Positions 8,842 to 17,501 of a stretch of 64,000 nt of DNA are shown here, piece by piece. A model generated the notes under the pieces. The model saw only the letters and a program-made list of their open reading frames with translations. It searched no databases and was not told the origin of the DNA. The stretch is from Gammaproteobacteria bacterium (GTDB lineage Bacteria > Pseudomonadota > Gammaproteobacteria > Eutrophobiales > Eutrophobiaceae): contig WLWS01000003.1 of assembly GCA_012103475.1 (NCBI GenBank), forward strand, positions 186,001 to 250,000, in the 5' to 3' direction. The position numbers and the translations under genes were made by a program. Numbering within the stretch: position 1 is the stretch's first letter; every line of letters begins with the position of its first letter.

Positions 8842-9483
8842 TTAAAGCTTATCGTTTTGACTGCGAAAGTACAGTAACCAGGGCAGCAGAGGTATCCAGT
8901 TAGCGAAAGGATAGACGGCAGCGAGGAGTCCGTATTCAGGTCGACCGAGTATGCTGCTGGCGACCAACTGGGCCAGTGCGATATTCTGAAAACCGACTTC
9001 AACCGAAATGGTGAATTTGTCTACCCTTGCCAGCCGTGCCAGATGAGCAAGTGCCCAGGCCGAGAGACCTGCCACACAGGTCATAGCGAGAGCAGCAGGC
9101 GCCAGACTCCAGAAATTATCGAGTAGTCGTTGCCAGTTAAGAGTGAATATGACGACGAGTATGATCAGAAGCAGAAGTGAACTCAGGCGTTGCAGGTTAG
9201 GCTGAATTTTTCGTACTGCTTGCGGCGCTATTTTCTGCAGCACCATACCTGCCATAACAGGTAACAGAGTCAGCAGGAAGACGCGTTCCATTGTCGCCAA
9301 CACCGGCAGTCGTATACTTGCTTCGGCGTCCGCAAACAGGTTCAGGCCCCAATTGACGAATAGAGGAATCGTAATAAACGAGACGACACTGGTAATCGCT
9401 GTAAAGCTCACAGAAAGAGCAGTATTTGCACGCGCAAGATAACAGACCATATTGGATGTTGCGCCACCCGGGCAGGCTGCAAG
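8842..9483 (-). pseudogene. Bile acid:sodium symporter (BASS) family transporter, N-terminally truncated remnant
   Basis: The readable frame matches the C-terminal two thirds of a BASS transporter. From ATG 9448-9450 it gives 202 residues with about six membrane segments, but the family signature continues upstream of that ATG as LAACPGGATSN, reaching 9483. Intact members are about 300 residues and carry this motif near residue 110, so roughly 100 N-terminal residues (four helices) are missing. Beyond 9483 the frame reads the antisense of an EamA gene and ends at a stop near 9553. The protein is unlikely to transport. A deletion that joined two divergent genes, or an assembly join, would explain it. 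Confidence 0.75.
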
Positions 9484-9492
9484 GTGTGTTTT
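9477..9492. other. Fusion junction between two truncated divergent transporter genes
   Basis: On the minus strand BASS homology runs up to the Leu codon at 9481-9483 and stops. On the plus strand EamA homology begins at about 9485. The two gene bodies point away from each other, so both promoters, any intergenic region and both 5' ends are missing at one point. One deletion of several hundred bases, or a mis-join in assembly, would create this. Confidence 0.6.
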
Positions 9493-10265
9493 CGCTGCCG
9501 TTGTTCTGGCTCTGGGCTGTTTACTCAGCCGGTTTTCGGGCGATAGTTCGGGTTGATGCTAAAGGCTTGACGGCTTCACTGATAGCCGGCTTTGCTTGTT
9601 ACTATGTGGGTGGATCGATCGACTTTTATGCCTTGACCTTAATCGATGCGGGTCTCGAACGTGTCCTGCTTTATACCTATCCGACTATTATTGTGTTGAG
9701 CCTGGCTTTGCTGAATAAACGCTGGCCATCCTGGCAGGTGATCTTCTCTCTGCTCATTACTTATCTCGGAATTTTGCTGGCGATCGGCGCTTTTGATATG
9801 TCGCTATGGCGGGCCAATGCTTTTGGATCTTTTCTGGTTCTATTGTGCGCGGTCACTTATGCAGGTTATTTCTTCGCCAACGATATCGCCGGAAAACGAA
9901 TAGGCTCTGCTGTTTTTACGGTATACGCGATGAGCGCTGCAACACTTGCTCTGTTAATCCATTTTTCGCTTACTCACTCATTTAATGAGGTGACAATCAC
10001 TCCGCGTGCATGGACTTTACTTACTATTCTGGTGGTGTTTGTGACCGTCGTACCGCTTTTTCTTATGGCCGAAGGGGTAAAACAAATCGGAGCTCAACGA
10101 GCCGGACTTGTCAGTACAGTAGGACCGGCTTCAACGATTATCCTGGCCGCAATTATTCTGGGCGAAAAAATGCTCTGGTTCCAGTATCTCGGAGTCCTGA
10201 TAACGCTTTTTGGCATCATGTTTGTTGAGTGGAAGCAGAAGCAAATCGGGCCGGTAGCTGATTGA
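9485..10265 (+). pseudogene. EamA/DMT-family permease, N-terminally truncated remnant
   Basis: An EamA (drug/metabolite transporter) protein of which about 260 residues are recognisable, from FSLPLFWLW onward, with about nine helices and a conserved stretch ALTLIDAGLERVLLYTYP. Family members have ten helices and about 290-300 residues; the first helix is absent. A frame can be extended back to TTG 9426 or ATG 9456, but those codons (for example MLRHPGRL) are just the antisense of the BASS signature CPGGATSN, so they are not native coding. If still translated, a start at ATG 9456 is possible. Downstream genes encode a DUF3311 protein and a sodium:solute symporter. Confidence 0.7.
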
Positions 10266-10278
10266 ACATGACAATAGT

Positions 10279-10488
10279 ATGAAAACCGGAAAGCAGATTA
10301 TGGTCGTACTCATTTATCTGCTACTGCTATTGCTGGCAGTCCCCTGGTATTGGCCCGCCGACGATAGCCGACAGTTGGCTGGATTCCCACTCTGGGTATT
10401 GATGACTTTGTTCATTGCCTTTTGTGCATCGGTGTTCACCGCCTGGAATCTGATGACCAGCTCTGCTGAAGAAGAAACGGAGAACTGA
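10279..10488 (+). CDS. Small two-helix membrane protein, DUF3311-like
   Basis: A 69-residue protein with two membrane helices (about residues 7-24 and 37-58) and a short acidic tail (EEETEN). Its stop TGA shares its last base with the ATG of the following sodium:solute symporter, so translation is coupled. Short DUF3311-type proteins commonly precede SSS-family transporters and are thought to be accessory subunits; this location is the main support. The sequence is too short for a firm family call. Confidence 0.65.
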   Translation: MKTGKQIMVVLIYLLLLLLAVPWYWPADDSRQLAGFPLWVLMTLFIAFCASVFTAWNLMTSSAEEETEN

Positions 10489-11999
10489 TGGAGTCATTTC
10501 TTCCTTTTGGTGTCGGCGCATGGATTTTTATTTCCCTGTACATTGGTTCGTTATTGATAGTCGGTGCTCTTGCGTATAAAGAGCGTAAAGAAAATACACT
10601 GAAAGATTTTTATCTGGCTGGCTCTGGCTTTGGATTCGTGGTACTGGTTCTCACACTTTACGCGACCCAATACAGCGGTAACAGCCTGTTCGGTTTCACT
10701 GGAATGACTTACAGAATCGGTTTTTCCTGGATCATGAGTGTGCAGTTTATGATCGCGATCGTGATTTTTTATCAATTGATCGCAGTACGCCTGTATCGTC
10801 TCTGTGAAAAAAGAGCGTATATCACTCCGGTAGACTACATTCAGGATCGCTTTCAGAATCGCATGCTCAGTCTGCTGGCGTCGATTGTTATGATACTTGC
10901 CCTGAGCAATTTTCTGCTTGCCCAACTGATGGCCATGGGCCGGGCTTTGCAGGGGCTGGCCGGTGCCAACTCTGATCTGGCGTATCACTACGGTGTGATC
11001 ACTCTGGCCCTGATCATGGTTATCTATGGCACCCTTGGTGGCATTCGGGCTGTGGCCTGGACTGATATGCTACAAGGCAGCGTCCTGCTGTGTGGATTCC
11101 TGATTCTTTTATTTGTACTACACGCAGAATTTGGCTCACTGTCCGTCGCAACGACACTTATAGCAGATAGCGGTAAGGCAGACATGCTATCCAAGGTTCG
11201 CCCACCCGATGCTGCACGTTTGCGAGAATGGTTGAGTTATCTACTCATCGTTGGCATGGGCGGCGCCTTGTATCCCCATGCTATACAGAGAATCTACGCT
11301 GCCCGTTCAGAGCGAGTGTTGCGACTAAGTCTGTCAGTTATGGCATTTTTACCATTTTTCACCACTCTGGTTGCCGTAGTTGCCGGTATTTATGCGCTCG
11401 CCTATGTCGGAGGGTTTGAAGGTGCGGCGAGCGATCAGGTACTGGGTCGACTATTGCGTCAGGTACAGGAAGCCTCACTTTTTGGTTATTGTCTTGTGGT
11501 GCTTCTTTTTGCGGCCGTTCTCTCCGCTATCATGTCTACGGCTGACTCTGCCTTGTTGTCAATTTCTTCAATGCTGAGTAAAGATATCTACTCCGGTTTT
11601 ATTAATCCAGAGGCGAGTGAAGCTGACATGACCCGCGTCGGAAAAATGTGTTCCTGGAGCTTAGTTGTTGTTCTGGTCAGTCTGGCCATAGTGCTTAGGG
11701 AAGAATCGTCACTGGTTAAGTTACTGGATCGTAAGTTTGATGTGCTGGTGCAGCTGGTACCGGCCTTTATGCTGGGTCTGCGCTGGAGCGGGATGAGAGC
11801 CGACGCGACTCTTCTGGGCCTGTTTGTTGGCTTGATTGTCTCCTTGACGCTTGCTTTCGGACCTTTCACCTTTATTGAGGGCGGTAAGCTATGGGGATTT
11901 CATCCGGGTCTCTACGGTCTGTTGGTAAATTTGCTAATAGTGCTTGTTGGAAGTTATTTAGCTTCTAAGCGCTGGGTTCAAAACTCTCGGCTTCAGTAG
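10488..11999 (+). CDS. Sodium:solute symporter (SSS) family transporter
   Basis: A 503-residue polytopic protein with about 13 hydrophobic segments. Features of the SSS family are visible: DFYLAGSGFG near the N-terminus, the GGIRAVAWTDMLQG segment around residue 188, and STADSALLSISSMLSKDIY around residue 350. It should import an organic solute with sodium at the inner membrane. It begins on the last base of the upstream DUF3311-like gene. Given the oxidoreductases upstream, it may bring in the substrate or product of the same pathway, but SSS specificity cannot be read from sequence. Confidence 0.9.
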   Translation: MESFLPFGVGAWIFISLYIGSLLIVGALAYKERKENTLKDFYLAGSGFGFVVLVLTLYATQYSGNSLFGFTGMTYRIGFSWIMSVQFMIAIVIFYQLIAVRLYRLCEKRAYITPVDYIQDRFQNRMLSLLASIVMILALSNFLLAQLMAMGRALQGLAGANSDLAYHYGVITLALIMVIYGTLGGIRAVAWTDMLQGSVLLCGFLILLFVLHAEFGSLSVATTLIADSGKADMLSKVRPPDAARLREWLSYLLIVGMGGALYPHAIQRIYAARSERVLRLSLSVMAFLPFFTTLVAVVAGIYALAYVGGFEGAASDQVLGRLLRQVQEASLFGYCLVVLLFAAVLSAIMSTADSALLSISSMLSKDIYSGFINPEASEADMTRVGKMCSWSLVVVLVSLAIVLREESSLVKLLDRKFDVLVQLVPAFMLGLRWSGMRADATLLGLFVGLIVSLTLAFGPFTFIEGGKLWGFHPGLYGLLVNLLIVLVGSYLASKRWVQNSRLQ

Positions 12000-12063
12000 A
12001 AGGCAAACTTTGTAACTTTTTGAAATAAAAGGATTATTAATGGTTCAGGTAAGTTAATATGTG

Positions 12064-12092
12064 TTGACAGTTGCGACTCATAAAGATATGCT
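12064..12092 (+). promoter_or_regulatory. Sigma-70-type promoter for the PHA synthase gene
   Basis: A perfect -35 box TTGACA (12064-12069), a 17-base spacer and a -10 box TATGCT (12087-12092, four of six matches). Transcription would start near 12099, about 40 bases before ATG 12140. This makes the earlier in-frame TTG at 12071 untenable as a start because it lies inside the promoter. Confidence 0.6.
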
Positions 12093-12139
12093 GCGCCGCA
12101 ACATTATTCATTGTCACTTATAAATCAGGGGTAGCAGGA

Positions 12140-13924
12140 ATGGCAGGAAACATACCAAACAGCGATTTTGATCCGTCTAAACTCGCTGAAACCGTAAACG
12201 ATATCTCCGAACAATATCAGAGCATGTTGCAGGATTTCATTAGTTCTCAGGGGCAGTCTGATAAGTTGAATATGGATCCTCTGGGTTTGAATCAGGCTTT
12301 CCTCGATTTCACGGCGTCAATAGTCAAGAATCCGGAAAAGCTGATGGAGGCTCAAATGGAGGCCTGGAATGCCTATACAAATTTGTGGTTTGGTGCTGCT
12401 AACAAGGCGATGGGTCAAGCAAGTGAAGCGACTATCGCGCCGGAAAAAGGCGATCGTCGTTTTAAACACGAAGCCTGGGAAAATAATCCCTTCTTTGATT
12501 TTATCAAGCAATCCTATCTGGTGACTGCAAATTCAGTTCAGTCTCTGGTTGCAGACGCAGAAGGACTGGATGAAAAAGACGCACAAAAACTGCGTTTTTA
12601 CACTCAACAGTTTGTCGATACCCTCTCGCCAACAAACTTTGCCCTGACCAATCCACAGGTTCTTGAAGCCACACTGGAAAGTAAAGGTGAAAATCTCATC
12701 AAGGGCTTGCAGAATTTTTGCGAAGACTTTGACAGTGAGAACGGCAAACTGCGAATCAAGATGACCGATCAAAGCGCGTTTGAGTTGGGTAAAAATGTGG
12801 CTACCTCAAAGGGAAAGGTTGTTTTCCAGAACGAAATGCTTCAATTGATCCAGTATTCGCCACTCACTGAGGAAGTAAACAAGCGGCCATTGCTGATTAT
12901 TCCACCCTGGATTAATAAATTTTACATTCTTGATCTTCAGGAGAAAAACTCACTGATCAAATATCAGGTAGAACAAGGGCATACCGTCTTCGTGGTTTCC
13001 TGGGTGAATCCTGATGAAAAACACAGAGACAAAGATTTCGAGGATTACGTTCTTGAAGGCGCACTGGCTGCGGTCGATGCGATTGAAAAGGCAACCGGTG
13101 AAAAAGAAATTAATGCCATTGGTTATTGTATCGGTGGTACTTTACTGGCAGCGACACTGGCCTATATGAGTGCACAGGAAGACAAACGAATTGTGTCGGC
13201 AACATTCTATGTCACGCTGCTGGATTTTTCCGAGCCCGGTGATTTAGGCGTGTTCATTGACGAGCAACAGATAGCCAGTCTCGAAGAAGAAATGAACGAA
13301 CGTGGCTATCTGGATGGCTCGCAAATGGCCAACTCATTTAATATGCTGCGTTCAAACGACCTCATCTGGTCGTTTTATGTAAATAATTATTTACTCGGAA
13401 AAGAGCCCTTACCCTTTGATTTGCTTTACTGGAACTCTGATTCGACTCGCATGCCTGCGAAGATGCACAGTACTTATCTACGTAAGATGTATCTGGAGAA
13501 TCATTTTAAAGAGCCCGGCGGTATGATAGTTAATGATATTCCTGTTGATCTTCGTGATATCAAAACGCCGAGTTATTTCATTTCTACTGAAGAAGATCAT
13601 ATTGCACCATGGAAATCGACGCTTCTTGGTGCCCAGTTGCTTTCCGGACCAGTTCGTTTTGTACTGGGTAAGTCAGGACATATTGCTGGTGTTGTGAATC
13701 CGCCTGCAGCAAACAAGTATGGCTATTTGACAGGCGGGAAACCAAACACAGATGCGGATTCCTGGCACGAAAAGGCCAAAGCACATGAAGGTTCATGGTG
13801 GAAGGACTGGGACAAATGGATTAAGAAGCACGCTGGCGAGAAAGTGCAAGCGAGGCAGCCGGGCGAAGGTAGCCTGAAGGCTATTGAAGATGCACCTGGT
13901 TCCTATGTAAAAGTTCGGGCCTGA
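12140..13924 (+). CDS. phaC: Class I poly(3-hydroxyalkanoate) synthase
   Basis: A 594-residue PHA synthase, the usual length of class I enzymes. It polymerises 3-hydroxyacyl-CoA into storage polyester granules. The catalytic triad is visible: Cys330 in the lipase-like box GYCIGG, Asp486 in STEEDHIAPW and His514 in GKSGHIAG. The start ATG 12140 is chosen because an AGGGG site (12127-12131) lies eight bases upstream and a promoter lies just before it; an extension to TTG 12071 would overlap that promoter. No phaA, phaB, phasin or depolymerase gene is near, so monomer supply must be encoded elsewhere. Confidence 0.93.
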   Translation: MAGNIPNSDFDPSKLAETVNDISEQYQSMLQDFISSQGQSDKLNMDPLGLNQAFLDFTASIVKNPEKLMEAQMEAWNAYTNLWFGAANKAMGQASEATIAPEKGDRRFKHEAWENNPFFDFIKQSYLVTANSVQSLVADAEGLDEKDAQKLRFYTQQFVDTLSPTNFALTNPQVLEATLESKGENLIKGLQNFCEDFDSENGKLRIKMTDQSAFELGKNVATSKGKVVFQNEMLQLIQYSPLTEEVNKRPLLIIPPWINKFYILDLQEKNSLIKYQVEQGHTVFVVSWVNPDEKHRDKDFEDYVLEGALAAVDAIEKATGEKEINAIGYCIGGTLLAATLAYMSAQEDKRIVSATFYVTLLDFSEPGDLGVFIDEQQIASLEEEMNERGYLDGSQMANSFNMLRSNDLIWSFYVNNYLLGKEPLPFDLLYWNSDSTRMPAKMHSTYLRKMYLENHFKEPGGMIVNDIPVDLRDIKTPSYFISTEEDHIAPWKSTLLGAQLLSGPVRFVLGKSGHIAGVVNPPAANKYGYLTGGKPNTDADSWHEKAKAHEGSWWKDWDKWIKKHAGEKVQARQPGEGSLKAIEDAPGSYVKVRA

Positions 13925-13933
13925 GCTAATTAA

Positions 13934-14284
13934 TCAGGTTTTGACGAAACAATATTGCGCAGCCATCTGTCTGCGTATCTCGTCGAGATCTTGTTGGATT
14001 TCGTGGCGGCGATAATCATTAACATATTCTCTGCCAATTGAGAAACCAAAATAGTAATAGCCGATATTGGTGACTGTGCCTATTGCTGTTGCCAGCGCAT
14101 TGGTTTTCTCATTGAATAAAGGTGATCGATAATCCTGAGAGCCGGGTTCCAGTGCGGAAGCGAGCTTATAGAGCTCATGACAGGAAGCCATAGTTGATTC
14201 AGCATTATCCATGGCGCTTGCTGCCGTCACACATAGGTACAGCAAAAGAGCGGAGGAAGTGATAAGTCGCTTCTCTAAAAGCAT
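13934..14284 (-). CDS. Small secreted protein of unknown function
   Basis: A 116-residue protein with a clear Sec signal (hydrophobic residues about 9-22, cleavage near AASA-MD). The mature part has two cysteines (in SCHELY and QYCFVKT) that could form a disulfide, a central Ala/Gly/Tyr-rich hydrophobic stretch and a charged helix before the C-terminus. It converges on phaC with nine bases between stop codons and diverges from the DUF2333 gene. No family recognised. Confidence 0.6.
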   Translation of the reverse strand: MLLEKRLITSSALLLYLCVTAASAMDNAESTMASCHELYKLASALEPGSQDYRSPLFNEKTNALATAIGTVTNIGYYYFGFSIGREYVNDYRRHEIQQDLDEIRRQMAAQYCFVKT

Positions 14285-14382
14285 TTTTCATCTCAGTATT
14301 TAGTTACTCTGTCTTGTATCGACGGCATGGTCAATATTCTTGAATTTCACTTGAAAAGCCTTCTGACAGTCCCCATATTGGC

Positions 14383-15411
14383 ATGATACACATCACAGCC
14401 CTTCAGAGAAGAACTCTTATGGAACAGCTTTCTAGATTCGCCCGACCTCTGGCAATAGCCGCGCTGATATATCTGATAATCATACTCCTGCTTATTTTTA
14501 TTCTGGATAGTGAGCCGGATAGTTTCGATAACTCACAAATTGCGCGTAGCAGCGCAAATGCTGATAGCGAACTTGTTACCGGCTATGTCACAACTGCAAC
14601 TCTGGTTAAAGTTATGGACACCATCCTTAATAAACGTGGTGGCTATTTGAGTAACGATATTCTGCCACCGGGGGTGCTAATGGATAACATTCCTAACTGG
14701 GAATTCGGTGCCATTACTCAGGTTCGTGATATTGCCCGCGCATTCCGGAATGATTTTTCCCGGTCACAGACTCAATCAGTAGAAGATCAAGATCTAAAGG
14801 TCGCAGACCCACAGTTTCATTTTGATACTCAGTCCTGGATTTTACCAGCCAGCGAAAGTGAGTATGAAGCCGGTATCCAGGCATTACAGAGATATCTGAC
14901 CCGTCTCAGTGATAGCAACGAACAGGATGCGCAGTTTTTTGCACGGGCGGATAACCTGAAAGACTGGCTGGCCATTGTGGAAAAGCGACTTGGTAGTCTG
15001 TCACAGCGTCTGAGTGCCAGTGTGGGCCAGAACAGGGTAAATATCGATCTGCAGGGGGATTCGGCAGCGGAGCAGTCGACTGCGACGCCGGCGAACATGA
15101 CCGTAAAAACGCCATGGTTTGAAATAGATGATGTATTTTATGAAACCAGAGGCTCGGCCTGGGCTCTACTGCATTTTCTCAAGGCTGTCGAAATTGACTT
15201 TCGACAGGTACTTGAGAAGAAAAATGCGCTTGTCAGCTTACAGCAAATCATTCGAGAACTTGAAGCGACGCAGGACTCTGTCTGGAGTCCAATGATACTT
15301 AATGGTACAGGCTTCGGTTTTGTTGCCAATCACTCTCTGGTCATGTCCTCTTATATTTCCAGTGCGAACGCTGCCGTGATCGATTTGAGGAATTTACTCG
15401 AGCAAGGTTAA
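14383..15411 (+). CDS. DUF2333-family inner-membrane protein
   Basis: A 342-residue protein with one N-terminal membrane helix (about residues 23-42) followed by a large periplasmic domain. The region beginning VTTATLVKVMDTIL, then GGYLSNDILPPG and WEFGAITQVRDIARA, is typical of the DUF2333 family found in gammaproteobacteria. The function is not known. An alternative start at ATG 14419 (MEQLSRFARP) would remove 12 residues and is equally plausible. Confidence 0.75.
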   Translation: MIHITALQRRTLMEQLSRFARPLAIAALIYLIIILLLIFILDSEPDSFDNSQIARSSANADSELVTGYVTTATLVKVMDTILNKRGGYLSNDILPPGVLMDNIPNWEFGAITQVRDIARAFRNDFSRSQTQSVEDQDLKVADPQFHFDTQSWILPASESEYEAGIQALQRYLTRLSDSNEQDAQFFARADNLKDWLAIVEKRLGSLSQRLSASVGQNRVNIDLQGDSAAEQSTATPANMTVKTPWFEIDDVFYETRGSAWALLHFLKAVEIDFRQVLEKKNALVSLQQIIRELEATQDSVWSPMILNGTGFGFVANHSLVMSSYISSANAAVIDLRNLLEQG

Positions 15412-15426
15412 ATTTATTAAATCAGA

Positions 15427-16380
15427 CTACTTCTGCAGCACAAAACGGCCAAATGCTCGTGTTCCCTCACCGGTTTTGATGGTGTGCAATAATTTCATTG
15501 AACTGGAATCGACAACCGCTATGCTCCCGTCGAACCAGTTAGCGACGTAAACGAAATCGCCGGAGGGATGTAAGTCGATACCTTCCGGGTATTCTCCAAT
15601 ATCAATCGTCTCAAGCACCTCGTAGGCCTCAAGATCGATAACCGATACCGTATTGTCCCATTGATTGGTCACAAAAAGCCTGCTCAGTTTTTCCACGTAA
15701 GCGATAGCATAAGGGAAAAGCCCTACATCAATGTCTCTGATAACTTTTTTCTTTTCAAGATCAATCACGCTGACACTACTGCTTTGTACATTCGCGACAT
15801 AGAGTTGATTTTTATTATGTGACAGTGCAAGACCAAAAGGAGCTTTACCAACTGGTATAAGTGAGTCTATTGAAGCAGTATTTAAATTTACGATAGCAAC
15901 ATTGTTATCATCTCTATTGGCAACATAGATAACATCCCCGTCTATATCACTTACTATGCCTGCCGGAGAATGACCGACCCGAATGGAACTTGTTATTTCA
16001 AGTTTATCCGTGTCGAGAATCGAAACTGTATGGCGATACCAGTCGGCAATATAAACAGATTTTCCATCAGGGCTGATCTCTATGCCAAGAGGACCATCAC
16101 CCGTTGTAACATCGTGAATAACCCGATTGCTATTAGTATCGATAACGGAAATCGTTTTGCTTTCAGGGTTGGAAACGCATACCCGATTACTATCCGGCGA
16201 CACAACAACACCTGCCGGTTTATTACCGACCTTAATTTCATTAATAACGGTGTTTGATTGCAGATCGATAACTGAAACACTGTTTGAGCCCTGATTTGTA
16301 ACGTAGGCCAGAGTTGCCGTAAAGGCAGGAAAAGGGAAGAACAGGACGAGACCGGAAAAAAACAGCTTTCGTAATTTCAC
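15427..16380 (-). CDS. Periplasmic YVTN-family beta-propeller protein
   Basis: A 317-residue protein with a Sec signal (to about residue 22) and seven repeats of about 42 residues, each with a YVTN/YVAN-like strand, SVSVID, and a GxxPxGI turn, forming a seven-bladed propeller. Such propellers are often found near PQQ-dependent oxidation genes, and this one follows a MxaD-like gene after 25 bases in the same direction. It probably acts as a periplasmic scaffold or binding protein. No catalytic residue can be assigned. Confidence 0.82.
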   Translation of the reverse strand: MKLRKLFFSGLVLFFPFPAFTATLAYVTNQGSNSVSVIDLQSNTVINEIKVGNKPAGVVVSPDSNRVCVSNPESKTISVIDTNSNRVIHDVTTGDGPLGIEISPDGKSVYIADWYRHTVSILDTDKLEITSSIRVGHSPAGIVSDIDGDVIYVANRDDNNVAIVNLNTASIDSLIPVGKAPFGLALSHNKNQLYVANVQSSSVSVIDLEKKKVIRDIDVGLFPYAIAYVEKLSRLFVTNQWDNTVSVIDLEAYEVLETIDIGEYPEGIDLHPSGDFVYVANWFDGSIAVVDSSSMKLLHTIKTGEGTRAFGRFVLQK

Positions 16381-16405
16381 CGGCTTCGTCCCTGATTCGC
16401 AGTAA

Positions 16406-16936
16406 CTATTGTTCAGCCAACTCTTTTATTTTACCGAGACCGGCATCGTAAACTGCTGACACTGCAGTAACTGCTGCTTCGTCGCTCAATTCGGGAGGCG
16501 GATTGTTGTTCATATAACCGCGGTAAAACCCGCTCTTCCAGGTTAATACAGAGCCACCATTTTCTCCGGCCTGTACCATTATTGTCGATCCATACGAGCT
16601 CACAGGAAGAGCTTTTACGTTAGCCTCCTTAATCATGTACTGGTACATCATTTTTTCCGGCTTATGTTTTAAAAGCTGCTCAATTAGAACTTCACCATTG
16701 GCCAGAGTGAGCGTGCGCAATGTATTCGCTTCGTGACTGTCATCACTGGCACATTCCGTGACCGGGGGAAGCCAGTTCTTGATTGAGCAAAAATCGCTAA
16801 TTATTGCCCAGACTTTATCAGGGGAGGCATTGATTTCTATTTCTTTACTGACCTTTTGTCTACTGGGACCATGTGCAGATACCAGCGCGGGTAGAAGAAA
16901 AATACCTAATACTAGGCAAACTGTCGTTTTTTTCAT
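16406..16936 (-). CDS. Secreted SRPBCC-fold protein, MxaD-like
   Basis: A 176-residue protein starting at ATG 16936 (MKKTTVCLVL) after a GGAG site; a longer form from 16975 lacks a signal at its own start. A signal peptide ends at about VSA-HGP. The mature N-terminus (HGPSRQKV, then INASPDKVWAIISDF) and FYRGYMNNNPPPELSDEAA strongly resemble MxaD-type periplasmic proteins of methanol oxidation, which assist contact between a PQQ dehydrogenase and its cytochrome. Here it pairs with a YVTN propeller and no dehydrogenase is adjacent; the window's PQQ dehydrogenase lies 11 kb away. The MxaD link is by recalled motif similarity. Confidence 0.72.
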   Translation of the reverse strand: MKKTTVCLVLGIFLLPALVSAHGPSRQKVSKEIEINASPDKVWAIISDFCSIKNWLPPVTECASDDSHEANTLRTLTLANGEVLIEQLLKHKPEKMMYQYMIKEANVKALPVSSYGSTIMVQAGENGGSVLTWKSGFYRGYMNNNPPPELSDEAAVTAVSAVYDAGLGKIKELAEQ

Positions 16937-17031
16937 AAGCTTGTTGTCTCCTTTTACGGAATTTATTGATTTCACAAATATGCTAGCGGCATAGTATCTC
17001 TTAAATCCACTATCATCAAAACCTATAAGCT

Positions 17032-17499
17032 ATGAGAGCCGGACTACCAAATTTAGTTCTATTTTTTATTCTTGTTCTCTCATCCGCCTGCATGACACTG
17101 AAAAGCAGTCCGGATTTGGAGTCGCTTGCTATTTTTAAAGGTGACAATGAAATTGCTGCTTACACAGTAGAAGTAGCAAAAACCCGTTCGACCCGTAAAA
17201 AAGGTTTAATGTACAGAAAATTTATGGCAGAGGATCAGGGTATGCTGCTTTATTACAGAGATTCAGTACGAATGGCTATCTGGATGAAAAATACCTTTAT
17301 ACCGCTTGATATCATTTTCATAAATAAACGCGGCGAAATAGTGAAAACGCATACTTCTGCTGAACCTTTGTCTTTGGAAACAATTGATTCAGGAGAAAAA
17401 GTTCAGGCGGTGCTGGAATTAAATGCTGGCCAGATAGAAAAATACGGTATCAGTGTGGGTGACAGGATTAATCATAAAAAATTTCTTACGGTTCTTTAA
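17032..17499 (+). CDS. DUF192-family lipoprotein
   Basis: A 155-residue protein with a lipobox-like signal end (LSSAC, Cys20), so a membrane-anchored lipoprotein is predicted. The mature domain has the DUF192 hallmarks: VEVAKTRSTRKKGLMYR, GMLLYY, WMKNTFIPLDIIFI and VLELNAGQIEKYGI. The biochemical role of the family is unclear. It ends two bases before the GTG start of the M28 peptidase gene, so the two are probably one operon. Confidence 0.85.
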   Translation: MRAGLPNLVLFFILVLSSACMTLKSSPDLESLAIFKGDNEIAAYTVEVAKTRSTRKKGLMYRKFMAEDQGMLLYYRDSVRMAIWMKNTFIPLDIIFINKRGEIVKTHTSAEPLSLETIDSGEKVQAVLELNAGQIEKYGISVGDRINHKKFLTVL

Positions 17500-17501
17500 T
17501 A

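Noticed and set aside
12071-12139. N-terminal extension of PhaC from TTG 12071, giving a Cys-rich leader
   Set aside because: It overlaps a promoter and has no ribosome site; class I synthases are cytoplasmic.
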